Shown here: in pieces, positions 19,701-28,328 of the stretch
Layout: the number at the start of each line of letters is the position of its first letter
Position numbering within the stretch: the stretch's first letter is position 1
Source of the DNA: Candidatus Schmidhempelia bombi str. Bimp
GTDB taxonomy: Bacteria; Pseudomonadota; Gammaproteobacteria; Enterobacterales; Orbaceae
Assembly: GCF_000471645.3 (NCBI RefSeq)
Contig: NZ_AWGA01000065.1
Span: 1-64,000, forward strand
Direction: 5' to 3'
Length of the DNA: 64,000 nt
Translations under genes and position numbers: made by a program
The notes under the pieces: model-generated
What the model was told of the DNA's origin: nothing
Seen by the model: only the letters and a program-made list of their open reading frames with translations
Databases searched by the model: none

Positions 19701-19746
19701 AAATCCCTTAACATATCGGTTTTTATAACTATGATTTAAGGGATTT
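19701..19746 (+). promoter_or_regulatory. Leader hairpin that covers the ribosome binding site
   Basis: AAATCCCTTAA (19701-19711) is perfectly complementary to TTAAGGGATTT (19736-19746), which contains the AAGGG ribosome binding site of the next gene, eight bases before its ATG. Folding would hide the site, suggesting control of translation. A diverged form of the same leader precedes the decayed second copy. Confidence 0.5.
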
Positions 19747-19750
19747 AAAA

Positions 19751-20263
19751 ATGAGCAAAAAACTATTAGCAATATTTATTTTCTTCCTTTCGTTTACTTG
19801 TTATGCCACAGATTCAGATATCGAGAAAAAATTTGGCGATTGGAATCTATCAATTTCACAAAATAAGTTAACCGATGAAATGAATTATTTTTTAACAACC
19901 GAAGAGTTAAATAATGAAAACTCGCCATTTGATAAAAAGTATTACGTTTTTACTTGCGCTAAAAATAAGCTAACTGAATTCATATTTATTGAGAATTTAA
20001 TTATACCAAATGGCCAAAGGGGCAAATTAGATTTTAGAATAGATAAAGAAAAACCTTTTCAAAGGGAGGTTATAAGCATGTATGCCAGCTTGCAAAACAG
20101 ACACATAACAGCACAAGATATTGAACAATTAAAAGGTAGGGAAAAGCTTTTCATTCATGCTAATATGCCAAATAATTTTATTGATGATATGAACTTTAGC
20201 TTAAAAGGGTTTGATGAAGCGATCCGGCCATTACTGGTTGCTTGTAATATCAGCGCGTCTTAA
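19751..20263 (+). CDS. Small secreted protein of unknown function
   Basis: A 170-residue protein with a clear Sec signal peptide (MSKKLLAIFIFFLSFTCYA, cleavage probably after A19). The mature part has W28 in FGDWNLSISQNKLTDEM, then strand-rich segments and two cysteines (in YYVFTCAKN and LLVACN) that could form a disulfide. The pattern W...TDE...(late Cys) vaguely recalls the VasI/IalB-like secreted proteins, but the resemblance is too weak to name it. A hairpin covers its ribosome binding site. A decayed tandem copy, including the leader, lies directly downstream. Confidence 0.75.
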   Translation: MSKKLLAIFIFFLSFTCYATDSDIEKKFGDWNLSISQNKLTDEMNYFLTTEELNNENSPFDKKYYVFTCAKNKLTEFIFIENLIIPNGQRGKLDFRIDKEKPFQREVISMYASLQNRHITAQDIEQLKGREKLFIHANMPNNFIDDMNFSLKGFDEAIRPLLVACNISAS

Positions 20264-20330
20264 GTATCCACTTTTTTAATAATCCTTTAATCTATCTGGT
20301 TTTTATAACTATTATTTAAGAGATTGAAAA

Positions 20331-20515
20331 ATGAGTAAAAAACGATTGACAATATTCATCTTTCTTTTCGCCTTCAACTGTTATACGACTGATTCTAACG
20401 CCAAGAAAAAATTTGTTGATTGAATATGGTCAAATTTAAACCGATAAATTAACTAATGAAATCCGTTATATCACCTCAATAAAAGAGTAAAATAATCAAA
20501 ATTCACCATTAAACT
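20331..20515 (+). pseudogene. Decayed tandem copy of the preceding secreted-protein gene
   Basis: From ATGAGTAAAAAACG the frame reads MSKKRLTIFIFLFAFNCYTTDS, clearly the same signal peptide as the gene at 19751. It then continues recognisably (KKFVD) into a TGA where the intact copy has the Trp codon TGG. Further stops and small indels follow, while nucleotide similarity continues to about 20515, where the nudB stop begins. The upstream 70 bases also match the leader of the intact copy. It is a tandem duplication of leader plus gene that has lost function and its 3' two thirds. Confidence 0.8.
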
Positions 20516-20524
20516 ATTTAGCTA

Positions 20525-20962
20525 TCACCTTGGTAGTCTTAAAATGGCGTCTCGGTTATTTATTGATTTGGTCAATGCCGCTGCTTGTTGATAATCTAGC
20601 CATTGATATTGACTATGCTCAGTAAGCTTAATCGGATAAATATGTGGTAAAGGCAGATAGAACCAATGTTCTTTATTTTTCGTTACTCCCGGTGCATAAC
20701 GATGCAAAAATTGGGGAAAAATATCAAATACGATCGAATAGTGGGTATCAATTAGTGGTAAATTATCCATAACAATATTAATACTTGTTTCTTCTTTAAC
20801 TTCTCTGATTGCGGTCATCCTTGGTGTTTCATTATCTTCAAGACTGCCCGTCACTGATTGCCAAAAAGTCGGATCATCATTGCGCCTTAGCATGAGTACT
20901 TTCTTTGCGGTTGCAACATAAATAACCACCAATACTGATTCAGGTTTTTTATAATTTAACAT
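20525..20962 (-). CDS. nudB: Dihydroneopterin triphosphate diphosphatase (Nudix)
   Basis: Nudix hydrolase that removes pyrophosphate from dihydroneopterin triphosphate in folate synthesis. The 145 residues carry the Nudix box from G39 to I61 (G-x5-E45-x7-R53-E54-V-K-E57-E58-x-S-I); the usual Gly before the last hydrophobic residue is Ser, as it is non-Gly in E. coli NudB. Family segments SVTGSLEDNETP and HRYAPGVTKNKEHWF are conserved. It lies just downstream of aspS on the same strand, as in enterobacteria, but a strong terminator separates them. Confidence 0.92.
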   Translation of the reverse strand: MLNYKKPESVLVVIYVATAKKVLMLRRNDDPTFWQSVTGSLEDNETPRMTAIREVKEETSINIVMDNLPLIDTHYSIVFDIFPQFLHRYAPGVTKNKEHWFYLPLPHIYPIKLTEHSQYQWLDYQQAAALTKSINNRDAILRLPR

Positions 20963-21054
20963 AATAAATGTCCTTATTTATTCTATGTTAGCTTTAATTA
21001 TGATCTAATTTAAGTTCAATTGATAGTATTAAACAGCGTTAAATAATCAATAAT

Positions 21055-21085
21055 GAAAAAGAGGAATGCGTCATTCCTCTTTTTC
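21055..21085. terminator. Terminator downstream of aspS
   Basis: A perfect 14-bp stem GAAAAAGAGGAATG / CATTCCTCTTTTTC closes the loop CGT 20 bases after the aspS stop. The T-rich arm gives a strong Rho-independent terminator on either strand. Confidence 0.88.
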
Positions 21086-21104
21086 ATTTATATGTCTAAA
21101 TACA

Positions 21105-22865
21105 TTAATCTTTTTTAACCACATCAATGGCTAACTCAGCTAATGCAGCTGGATTGGCGGGACTCGGTGCATCTGTCAATAAACAAGTCGCTGCTGTCGT
21201 CTTTGGAAAAGCAATAACATCACGAATATTATCGGTACCCGTTAATAGCATTGTCAACCGATCCAGACCAAAGGCAAGACCCGCATGGGGTGGTGTACCG
21301 TACTTTAATGCATCAAGTAAAAACCCAAATTTTTCGCGTTGTTCTTGTTCATTAATACCAAGAATATTGAATACAGTTTGTTGCATATCATTTTTATGAA
21401 TACGTACTGAACCACCGCCCACTTCATATCCATTTATCACCATGTCATAAGCATTGGCAACCGCCTCTAATACGTTACATTGTAACTCATCGGGTGATAA
21501 ATCTTTTGGTGACGTGAATGGATGGTGCATGGCACTTAAACCCGTTTCGGTTTCTTCAAACATCGGGAAATCAATAACCCAAAGTGGTGCCCATTGATTT
21601 TCATCAGTTAGTTTAAGATCTTTGCCAATTTTCAAACGTAATGCACCAAGCGCATCACTCACCACTTTTTGACTATCTGCACCGAATAATAAAATATCGC
21701 CATTTTTGGCATTAGCACGCTGTAATAATTGCTGCATTTGTTGTGCTGTGAAAAATTTAGCTATTGGACTTTGTACACCATCAAGTCCGGCATCGATATC
21801 ATTGATTTTAATCCAAGCTAAACCTTTAGCTCCGTATACACTAATAAATTTAGCATAATCATCTAATTGCTTACGGCTTAATTCAGCCCCACCCGGTACA
21901 CATAATAAAGCAACACGACCTTTTGGATCGTTAGCCGGTTCAGCAAATACTTTAAAATCGATATCTTTAACAACATCAGCGACGTCAACGATTTCTAATG
22001 GATTGCGTAAATCGGGTTTATCTGAACCAAAACGACGCATCGCTTCAGCATAAGTCATTACAGGAAATGAACCAAGATCGATCTGTTTAATGTGCATCCA
22101 CAATTCACGGATCAATTTTTCCATTATTTCACGCACATTTTCAGCACTCATGAATGACGTTTCAACATCAATCTGGGTAAATTCTGGCTGCCGATCCGCA
22201 CGTAAATCTTCATCACGAAAACATTTAACAATTTGATAATAACGATCAAAACCAGACATCATTAAAATTTGTTTAAATAATTGCGGTGATTGTGGTAAAG
22301 CATAAAACTCACCTTTATGAACGCGGCTAGGGACTAAATAGTCGCGCGCACCTTCTGGTGTTGCTTTAGTTAACATTGGCGTTTCAACATCTAAAAAACC
22401 GTTTTCATCCATAAAACGACGAACAAAAGCGGTAATTTTGGCTCGAGTTTTAAATCTAGCTGACATCTCGGGACGACGTAAATCAATATAGCGATATTTT
22501 AAACGTTGTTCTTCAGTATTATTTTGATTGAAATCTAAGGGTAAAATCTCAGCACGATTAATAATATCCAAATCCGTTGCTAATACCTCAATTTCACCTG
22601 TTGCCATATCAGTATTACGCTGCCCTTCTGGTCTCGCTCTCACTTTTCCTTTAATTTGAATACAAAACTCATTACGCAATTCTGCGGCCAAATCAAATGC
22701 CGATTTAAAAGCAGGATCAAAAAACACCTGCACAATGCCTTCTCTATCACGCATATCAATAAATATCATCCCACCTAAATCACGGCGTTTATTGACCCAC
22801 CCACATAACGTGACTTCTTCATTAACATGAGAAACATTTAATTGACCACAATAAATCGAACGCAT
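21105..22865 (-). CDS. aspS: Aspartyl-tRNA synthetase
   Basis: Class IIb synthetase of the bacterial type, charging tRNA-Asp. The 586 residues include the N-terminal OB-fold anticodon domain ([20 protein letters not shown]), motif 2 ([18 protein letters not shown]), the large bacterial GAD insertion and motif 3 ([13 protein letters not shown]). Length and motifs match E. coli AspS (590). It ends at a strong terminator before nudB. Confidence 0.98.
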   Translation of the reverse strand: MRSIYCGQLNVSHVNEEVTLCGWVNKRRDLGGMIFIDMRDREGIVQVFFDPAFKSAFDLAAELRNEFCIQIKGKVRARPEGQRNTDMATGEIEVLATDLDIINRAEILPLDFNQNNTEEQRLKYRYIDLRRPEMSARFKTRAKITAFVRRFMDENGFLDVETPMLTKATPEGARDYLVPSRVHKGEFYALPQSPQLFKQILMMSGFDRYYQIVKCFRDEDLRADRQPEFTQIDVETSFMSAENVREIMEKLIRELWMHIKQIDLGSFPVMTYAEAMRRFGSDKPDLRNPLEIVDVADVVKDIDFKVFAEPANDPKGRVALLCVPGGAELSRKQLDDYAKFISVYGAKGLAWIKINDIDAGLDGVQSPIAKFFTAQQMQQLLQRANAKNGDILLFGADSQKVVSDALGALRLKIGKDLKLTDENQWAPLWVIDFPMFEETETGLSAMHHPFTSPKDLSPDELQCNVLEAVANAYDMVINGYEVGGGSVRIHKNDMQQTVFNILGINEQEQREKFGFLLDALKYGTPPHAGLAFGLDRLTMLLTGTDNIRDVIAFPKTTAATCLLTDAPSPANPAALAELAIDVVKKD

Positions 22866-23130
22866 ACAAAATATCCTTTAGCTATAACGCAAAATGCAAA
22901 ATAGTGTCCATTATAAAACAAATTTTATGCCAATAAAGATGATTCAAATATGTTTTTAGCTCAAAAATAGTAACACATTGATTTATATACATAATTTTTA
23001 TTAATTTTTTATATATTAGGGTCTATAAAATATTATAGCAGATAGCTAAAGTAGGATAGATAAATAAAATCGGCTATTAAACTTTTGTAAACTATGCTAA
23101 TTTATTTTAATCTAAAATAAAATAACTTAA

Positions 23131-23679
23131 ATGATGAAAGCGCTTATTTACATTGATTACACTTATGATTTTATTGCTGATGATGGGGCGTTAACTACTG
23201 GTAAAAACGGTCAACTGATCGAAAATGAATTAGTTAATTTAATGCGCACATTTATTGAAGCTAATGATTATGTGGTTTTTGCCATTGATGCACATCAAAC
23301 CAAAGATGATTATCACTCAGAAAATAAACTATTTCCACCGCATAATCTTATCGGTACCGATGGACAAAAATTATTTGGTTCATTACTTTCTTTATATTTA
23401 GCTAATCAACACAAACCTACCCATCACTATTTAACTAAAAGATATTATTCCGCTTTTTGTGGTACTGATTTAAATTTACGTTTACGTGAACGTCAAATTA
23501 CGGAAGTGCATGTAGTTGGTGTTTGCACTGATATTTGTATTTTACATACAGCGGTGGATGCCTATAATTTAGGTTACCAACTTGTCATACATGAACAAGC
23601 TGTTGCTAGTTTTGATCCTATCGGTCATCAATGGGCACTAAATCATTTTAAGCATGCCTTAGGAGCAACCATCAATTAA
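23131..23679 (+). CDS. pncA: Nicotinamidase (isochorismatase-fold cysteine hydrolase)
   Basis: Deamidates nicotinamide to nicotinate for NAD recycling. In 182 residues it has the full active site: D9, K103 and C136 as catalytic triad, and D53, H55, E64 and H71 as metal ligands. These numbers are the same as I recall for Streptococcus pneumoniae PncA. Segments LFPPHNLIGTDG, LRLRERQI and ILHTAVDAYNLGYQ are typical of that Firmicutes branch rather than of the longer E. coli PncA. Two adjacent ATG codons make the start ambiguous by one residue. It may form a unit with the membrane pair downstream, although a weak terminator intervenes. Confidence 0.88.
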   Translation: MMKALIYIDYTYDFIADDGALTTGKNGQLIENELVNLMRTFIEANDYVVFAIDAHQTKDDYHSENKLFPPHNLIGTDGQKLFGSLLSLYLANQHKPTHHYLTKRYYSAFCGTDLNLRLRERQITEVHVVGVCTDICILHTAVDAYNLGYQLVIHEQAVASFDPIGHQWALNHFKHALGATIN

Positions 23680-23723
23680 ATTAAGATAAGCAATAATTAG
23701 TAAAAATAGTTACTTATATTCCT

Positions 23724-23741
23724 AGGATTTTATCCTTTTTT
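23724..23741 (+). terminator. Weak terminator after pncA
   Basis: AGGAT-TTT-ATCCT followed by T6 lies 45 bases after the pncA stop. The stem is only five pairs, so read-through into the next genes is possible. Confidence 0.4.
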
Positions 23742-23794
23742 ATTAACAAACATTAGGTACGCATACTATTTTAACTATAATGAGGTGTATTTGA

Positions 23795-24574
23795 ATGAAA
23801 GTACTAACGGATTGGAAATTACATTTATTAGCTCTATTGGTTGTTGTAATAACTGAGCTAATAGGCAAACACTCATTTGGCATTATTATTATATTACCAA
23901 TGATTTTTGCTATGATTTTGGGTGGAGTAATTAGCTTACCAAAATTTCATATTTTAACTGAAAAAAATATGAAGCATGCCAGTACCATTATGACGGTGTC
24001 GTTAATGTTATTAACGGCCAGGTTGGGGCTCGATATCGGACCAAACTTGCCTCATATTTTTGAAGCAAAAGGCGCGCTGATATTTCAAGAAGTCGGTCAT
24101 TTTATTGGAACCATACTTTTTGGATTACCAATAGCTGTCGCCCTAGGCATGGGTAGAGAGGCGATTGGCGCCACTTATTCAGTGGCACGAGAATCAAATA
24201 TTGCCATTATCGCTGATAAATATGGATTAGATTCCCCTGAAGGGCGAGGTGTCATGGCTATGTATATTTGTGGAACCTTATTTGGTGCTATCTGGATGAG
24301 TATTTTAGCCACGTTGATAGGTAATCTTAATATTTTTCATCCTTATGCTTTGGCTATGGGAGCGGGTGTAGGAAGTGGCAGCATGATGGCAGCAGCTACG
24401 GGGTCAATTACCACACTCTATCCAGATATGTCAGAAGCTATTGTAGCCTATGCCGCTTCGGCTAATCTTATGTCAAGTATTTTGGGCATTTATATCTATA
24501 TCTTTTTCTCATTACCATTTGCTGTCAAAATGTATGATGTTTTCACTCATTTATTTAACAAAAAAAATAGTTAA
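23795..24574 (+). CDS. DUF3100-like multi-pass membrane protein
   Basis: A 259-residue hydrophobic protein with seven or eight probable membrane segments. It has long conserved-looking loops such as LGMGREAIGATYSVARESNIAIIADKYGLDSPEGRG and GAGVGSGSMMAAATGS; the Gly/Ser-rich motif is typical of transporter substrate sites. I place it in the DUF3100 group from memory; no substrate is established. The ATG has a TGAGGTG site. The next gene starts 15 bases after the stop, so they form one unit, probably two halves of a transporter. Its position after pncA raises nicotinate or nicotinamide as a possible substrate, which is only a guess. Confidence 0.7.
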   Translation: MKVLTDWKLHLLALLVVVITELIGKHSFGIIIILPMIFAMILGGVISLPKFHILTEKNMKHASTIMTVSLMLLTARLGLDIGPNLPHIFEAKGALIFQEVGHFIGTILFGLPIAVALGMGREAIGATYSVARESNIAIIADKYGLDSPEGRGVMAMYICGTLFGAIWMSILATLIGNLNIFHPYALAMGAGVGSGSMMAAATGSITTLYPDMSEAIVAYAASANLMSSILGIYIYIFFSLPFAVKMYDVFTHLFNKKNS

Positions 24575-24588
24575 ACAGGTGATTATAA

Positions 24589-25038
24589 ATGAAACTATTA
24601 GAAACCCTTTTTTTACTTATACTACTTAGCCTTATTATTGTAGCTGGAAATGTTGTTGGTTATCATATTGATATTATTGCATCACTAACAGCAGTATTAA
24701 TTTTAGTTGCTATTGCCGCCACAGGTTATTTAATAGCTAAGTTGCCTATTTGTAACAAATTACCTACCATTTTCTGGATCTCATTAGTGGCGGTGGTTGT
24801 TTCTATCCCCCAATTCCCCTACTCTGCTTGGATTATTGAAACGACGAAAAACATCCAATTTGTAGTCGTATGTACGCCTATTTTAGCTTATGCAGGATTA
24901 GCAATTGGTAAAGATTTGGATATGTTCAAAAAAATATCTTGGCGCATTATTCCAGTTGCATTAGCGGTTTGCTCCGGTACGTTTTTATGTGCGACAGTGA
25001 TTGCTCAACTTACGTTGGATTCAAAAGGTATCATTTAA
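24589..25038 (+). CDS. Small membrane protein, partner of the DUF3100-like protein
   Basis: A 149-residue protein with about five membrane helices and few charged residues. The loop GLAIGKDLDMFKKISWR separates the last two helices. It has an AGGTGA ribosome binding site and follows the DUF3100-like gene by 15 bases, so the two are surely coexpressed. I do not recognise a family with confidence; the small size and pairing suggest one subunit of a two-part transporter. Confidence 0.65.
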   Translation: MKLLETLFLLILLSLIIVAGNVVGYHIDIIASLTAVLILVAIAATGYLIAKLPICNKLPTIFWISLVAVVVSIPQFPYSAWIIETTKNIQFVVVCTPILAYAGLAIGKDLDMFKKISWRIIPVALAVCSGTFLCATVIAQLTLDSKGII

Positions 25039-25741
25039 ATATTAAATTAAACTAATTGCCTCTATGCAATACATGGCATTGTTGTTAGTCCTTTATATTA
25101 CCTATGGATAAATATTTATTAACATTAATCTGATAGGTATATAAAGGAAAATACAATAATAGCCCTATTAAAAAAACGATATAAACAACTTGAATACGTT
25201 CGTTATAACTAAAGCTAGTTGCGGCGCAGTTTAAAACCAGATTATGACGCTTATTATATATTATTCTTATCACTAATATTCATAACGGGTGATATAGTGC
25301 TACTATTTATTCATATGATTATCGGCAAACATCAGTAGTAAAGCACAACGTTATTAGCTGATATGGCTAATAATTAACCATGAGCATAAAATATAGTAAC
25401 ATTCTCAATGGTTATCTGGCATTTTTGATATCATTATGAATAAAAAAGTAAGGCACACGCTTAAGCTATAAAGGGTAGAAAATTCAAGCCAGTTAGATAA
25501 ATAATTTTCTAATTAGCCTATTTAATATTAACCGATGTTAAATATTTTAAAACAAATGACAGTCGTAAAATAGGACTATATAAGTGATCAATTAATTAAT
25601 AAATGGATCAAAATAAATGAGGTAATTCAGGTATATTAATCGCCATATTTTCATCATTTAATTATAACTATTGATAAATGCCCTTAGTGATTTTAATTAA
25701 ACCCGTAGCAAAAATAGTTTTGATCCATTTTGTAATAGTAA
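25039..25741. other. 703-base gene-free region with one inverted repeat
   Basis: No coding frame resembling a protein family is seen on either strand. An imperfect inverted repeat lies at its left end: CCTTTATATTACCTAT (25090-25105) and ATAGGTATATAAAGG (25133-25147), complementary except for one extra base. The arms could be ends of a small lost element or a transcript hairpin for the preceding operon. The remainder looks like decayed DNA. Confidence 0.45.
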
Positions 25742-26263
25742 TTACAGTACTCGCCGACTCATCCAATATTTGTTTTGCCAATAGCTGTTGTGTAAACTAC
25801 TTAATACAACGCCTTTTCGACTGGAAGCATGTAGAAATTGATTATCTTTATAATAAATACCTACATGTAAACCTGTGCGTCCACGCCCTGTTTTAAAAAA
25901 GACTAAATCGCCAGGTTTTAGGGTTGTCACATTCTTACCTAATTTAGCCAAGTCCGTGGTTAATCTTGGTAGTTTTTTATTAAATTTAGACTGAAAAGTT
26001 TCTACAACTAAACCCGAGCAATCAATTCCCTTATGCGTATTTCCACCATATACATATGGTGTACGTTTCCATTGTTGATATTGAGCTAAAATTAATTTTG
26101 CCGTCTCTATCTGCAATTGCTCATGTTGATTTAAATAAGATGAAGATGTTGCACTTGTACAACCTGTAAGAAAAATAGCTACAATTAATAAATGTAATCC
26201 ACTAAATTTTGAATAAAATCCTTTTAAACTAAACTTTAGCCAAAGTAATATATTTACTAACAT
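25742..26263 (-). CDS. nlpC: NlpC/P60 family cell-wall lipoprotein
   Basis: Probable lipoprotein endopeptidase acting on peptidoglycan stems. The 173 residues begin with a long signal (residues 1-34) ending in the lipobox LTGC, with C35 as the lipidated residue. The papain-like catalytic set is C82 in GIDCSGLV, H133 in TGLHVGIY and H145 in FLHASSRKGV. Domain length and motifs match E. coli NlpC closely. The Thr after the lipid Cys predicts outer-membrane sorting. It is a single gene in gene-poor surroundings. Confidence 0.92.
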   Translation of the reverse strand: MLVNILLWLKFSLKGFYSKFSGLHLLIVAIFLTGCTSATSSSYLNQHEQLQIETAKLILAQYQQWKRTPYVYGGNTHKGIDCSGLVVETFQSKFNKKLPRLTTDLAKLGKNVTTLKPGDLVFFKTGRGRTGLHVGIYYKDNQFLHASSRKGVVLSSLHNSYWQNKYWMSRRVL

Positions 26264-26572
26264 TAATAAATCCTATACCCTAAAGTGCTTTGATTAAAAT
26301 ACAATCAATTATTGTACAAAATTTATATTGTAAACACTGAAAAGAAGTCGTTAATTTTATTAAAAAATAGTCTAATTAATTGAATATATTTATATTATTT
26401 GCATTAATGTTTATTATTATCGCACAATAAACCGTAAAGAAAAAACAACATATAAATATTCATTTTATTTTTTATTACAAAATAATGATTTTCACGTACT
26501 AAAGATAGAATCTATCATTATTTAGAGGCGATAAACTTCTTTATTTTAAAAATAGATAATACTATAATGCCA

Positions 26573-26709
26573 TTCAATGAGATTATTTATAATTAAAAAA
26601 TAGTGAGGTTAGTCTAATTAATGACGAATACGTTTTTTATATTATTTAATCGTGTTATTACAAAACATCTAATTCCGTTAGATAATATATTTTCTAACCT
26701 ATAATTTAG
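26573..26709 (+). promoter_or_regulatory. Leader or small RNA upstream of pykF, with a 27-codon frame
   Basis: A perfect TATAAT at 26573-26578 (no good -35 seen) is followed by GAGGTTAG and an ATG at 26621. That frame encodes 27 residues (MTNTFFILFNRV...) and ends at 26704, six bases before an intrinsic terminator. AGGTTAG at 26606-26612, over the putative ribosome site, is complementary to CTAACCT at 26694-26700 near the end of the frame. This could be an attenuating leader of pykF or an independent small RNA. All of this is inference from layout. Confidence 0.4.
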
Positions 26710-26737
26710 CCAATGCCTTAATTGCATTGGTTTTTTT
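26710..26737 (+). terminator. Intrinsic terminator 60 bases upstream of pykF
   Basis: Perfect 7-bp stem CCAATGC / GCATTGG, loop of seven bases, followed by T7. It points toward pykF although no annotated gene precedes it on this strand for over a kilobase, so it must end a leader or small RNA. Confidence 0.8.
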
Positions 26738-26797
26738 ATTTATTTTTGACCATCTTTAATTTTTAAACCTTTAAACTTACTGAAAGTAGATATCATT

Positions 26798-28207
26798 ATG
26801 AAAAAGACTAAAATTGTTTGTACTATTGGCCCTAAAACTGAATCAAAAGAAATGTTATCTAAAATGTTAGATGCCGGCATGAATGTTATGCGTCTCAATT
26901 TTTCTCATGGTGATTACAATGAACATGGGCAGCGTATCCAAAATCTGCGCGAAGTAATGCAAGAAACGGGAAAAAAAGCCGCTATTTTACTTGATACTAA
27001 AGGACCTGAAATAAGAACAATTAAACTAGAGGGTGGTAATGATATCTCTTTAGTTGCTGGCCAAACATTTACATTTACAACGGATACGTCTGTTGTAGGT
27101 AACAAAGATCGGGTAGCGGTTACCTATTCTGGTTTTGCAATGGATTTAAAGCCTGGTAATCGTGTACTTGTGGACGATGGCTTAATTGCTATGGAAGTCA
27201 AAGAGATAAAAGGCAATGAGGTTATTTGTACAGTTCTAAATAATGGTGAGCTAGGTGAAAACAAAGGTATTAATTTACCTGGGGTTTCTATCCAGTTACC
27301 CGCTTTAGCAGAAAAAGATAAACAAGATCTTATTTTTGGTTGCCAACAAGGCGTTGATTTTATTGCAGCATCCTTTATCCGTAAACGTTCTGATGTCGAT
27401 GAAATCCGCGCACATTTGAAGGCAAATGGCGGTGAAAATATTCAAATCATTTCTAAAATAGAAAATCAGGAAGGATTGGATAATTTTGATGAAATTTTGG
27501 ACGCTTCTGATGGAATTATGGTTGCACGTGGTGACTTAGGTGTAGAAATTCCTGTGGAAGAAGTGATTTTTGCTCAAAAAATGATGATCACAAAATGTAA
27601 TAAAGTCTCAAAACCAGTTATTACAGCCACTCAGATGCTCGACTCAATGATTAAAAATCCACGCCCTACTCGTGCTGAAGCTGGCGATGTTGCCAATGCT
27701 ATTTTAGATGGCACAGATGCGGTTATGCTATCAGGTGAGAGTGCCAAAGGAAAATACCCACTAGAGGCAGTAACCGTCATGGCAACTATTTGTAAACGTA
27801 CTGATACCGTGATCCCAGCCTCATTAGAACTACAAACGATACAAAAAATTGGTATTACCGCTGCGGTAGGTTGTGGCGCGGTTGAGATAGCGGAACGATT
27901 AAATGCCAAATTAATTATTGTTGCAACCCGAAGTGGTAAGTCAGCACGCGAAGTACGCCATTATTTTCCAAAAGCGAAAGTGATTGCATTAACCTCTAAT
28001 CCAAAAACAGTTAATCAATTATTATTAACTAAAGGTGTTGAGCCTTGTTTAATTAATGAAATTCAGTCTACTGATGATTTCTATCATTTAGGTAAGGAGT
28101 TTGCCTTAAATAAAGGCTTAGCACAAAAAGGCGATGTTGTCGTTATGGTTTCGGGCGCCCTAGTACCAAGCGGCACAACGAATACGACATCTGTACATCG
28201 TTTATAG
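26798..28207 (+). CDS. pykF: Pyruvate kinase I
   Basis: Makes pyruvate and ATP from phosphoenolpyruvate, the last step of glycolysis. The 469 residues match the PykF branch (470 in E. coli). Seen are [26 protein letters not shown], the catalytic Lys segment ISKIENQEG, the metal-binding [12 protein letters not shown], and [14 protein letters not shown]. Terminators lie both before and after it, so it is monocistronic. The terminator 60 bases upstream suggests leader control. Confidence 0.97.
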   Translation: MKKTKIVCTIGPKTESKEMLSKMLDAGMNVMRLNFSHGDYNEHGQRIQNLREVMQETGKKAAILLDTKGPEIRTIKLEGGNDISLVAGQTFTFTTDTSVVGNKDRVAVTYSGFAMDLKPGNRVLVDDGLIAMEVKEIKGNEVICTVLNNGELGENKGINLPGVSIQLPALAEKDKQDLIFGCQQGVDFIAASFIRKRSDVDEIRAHLKANGGENIQIISKIENQEGLDNFDEILDASDGIMVARGDLGVEIPVEEVIFAQKMMITKCNKVSKPVITATQMLDSMIKNPRPTRAEAGDVANAILDGTDAVMLSGESAKGKYPLEAVTVMATICKRTDTVIPASLELQTIQKIGITAAVGCGAVEIAERLNAKLIIVATRSGKSAREVRHYFPKAKVIALTSNPKTVNQLLLTKGVEPCLINEIQSTDDFYHLGKEFALNKGLAQKGDVVVMVSGALVPSGTTNTTSVHRL

Positions 28208-28233
28208 ATTTATCAAGGATAATATCTGTTAAA

Positions 28234-28259
28234 AACCAGCCTTATGCGCTGGTTTTTTT
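28234..28259 (+). terminator. Intrinsic terminator of pykF
   Basis: Stem AACCAGC / GCTGGTT with a short loop is followed by T7, starting 27 bases after the pykF stop. Confidence 0.88.
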
Positions 28260-28328
28260 ATTTAAAGTTTGAGTAAAAAGGGTATACTGATATACCAATA
28301 ATATTGGTAATAAGGTTTACATAACATC

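Noticed and set aside
25085-25273. 62-codon minus-strand frame after the DUF3100-like pair
   Set aside because: It spans the inverted repeat, lacks a ribosome site and shows no family resemblance.
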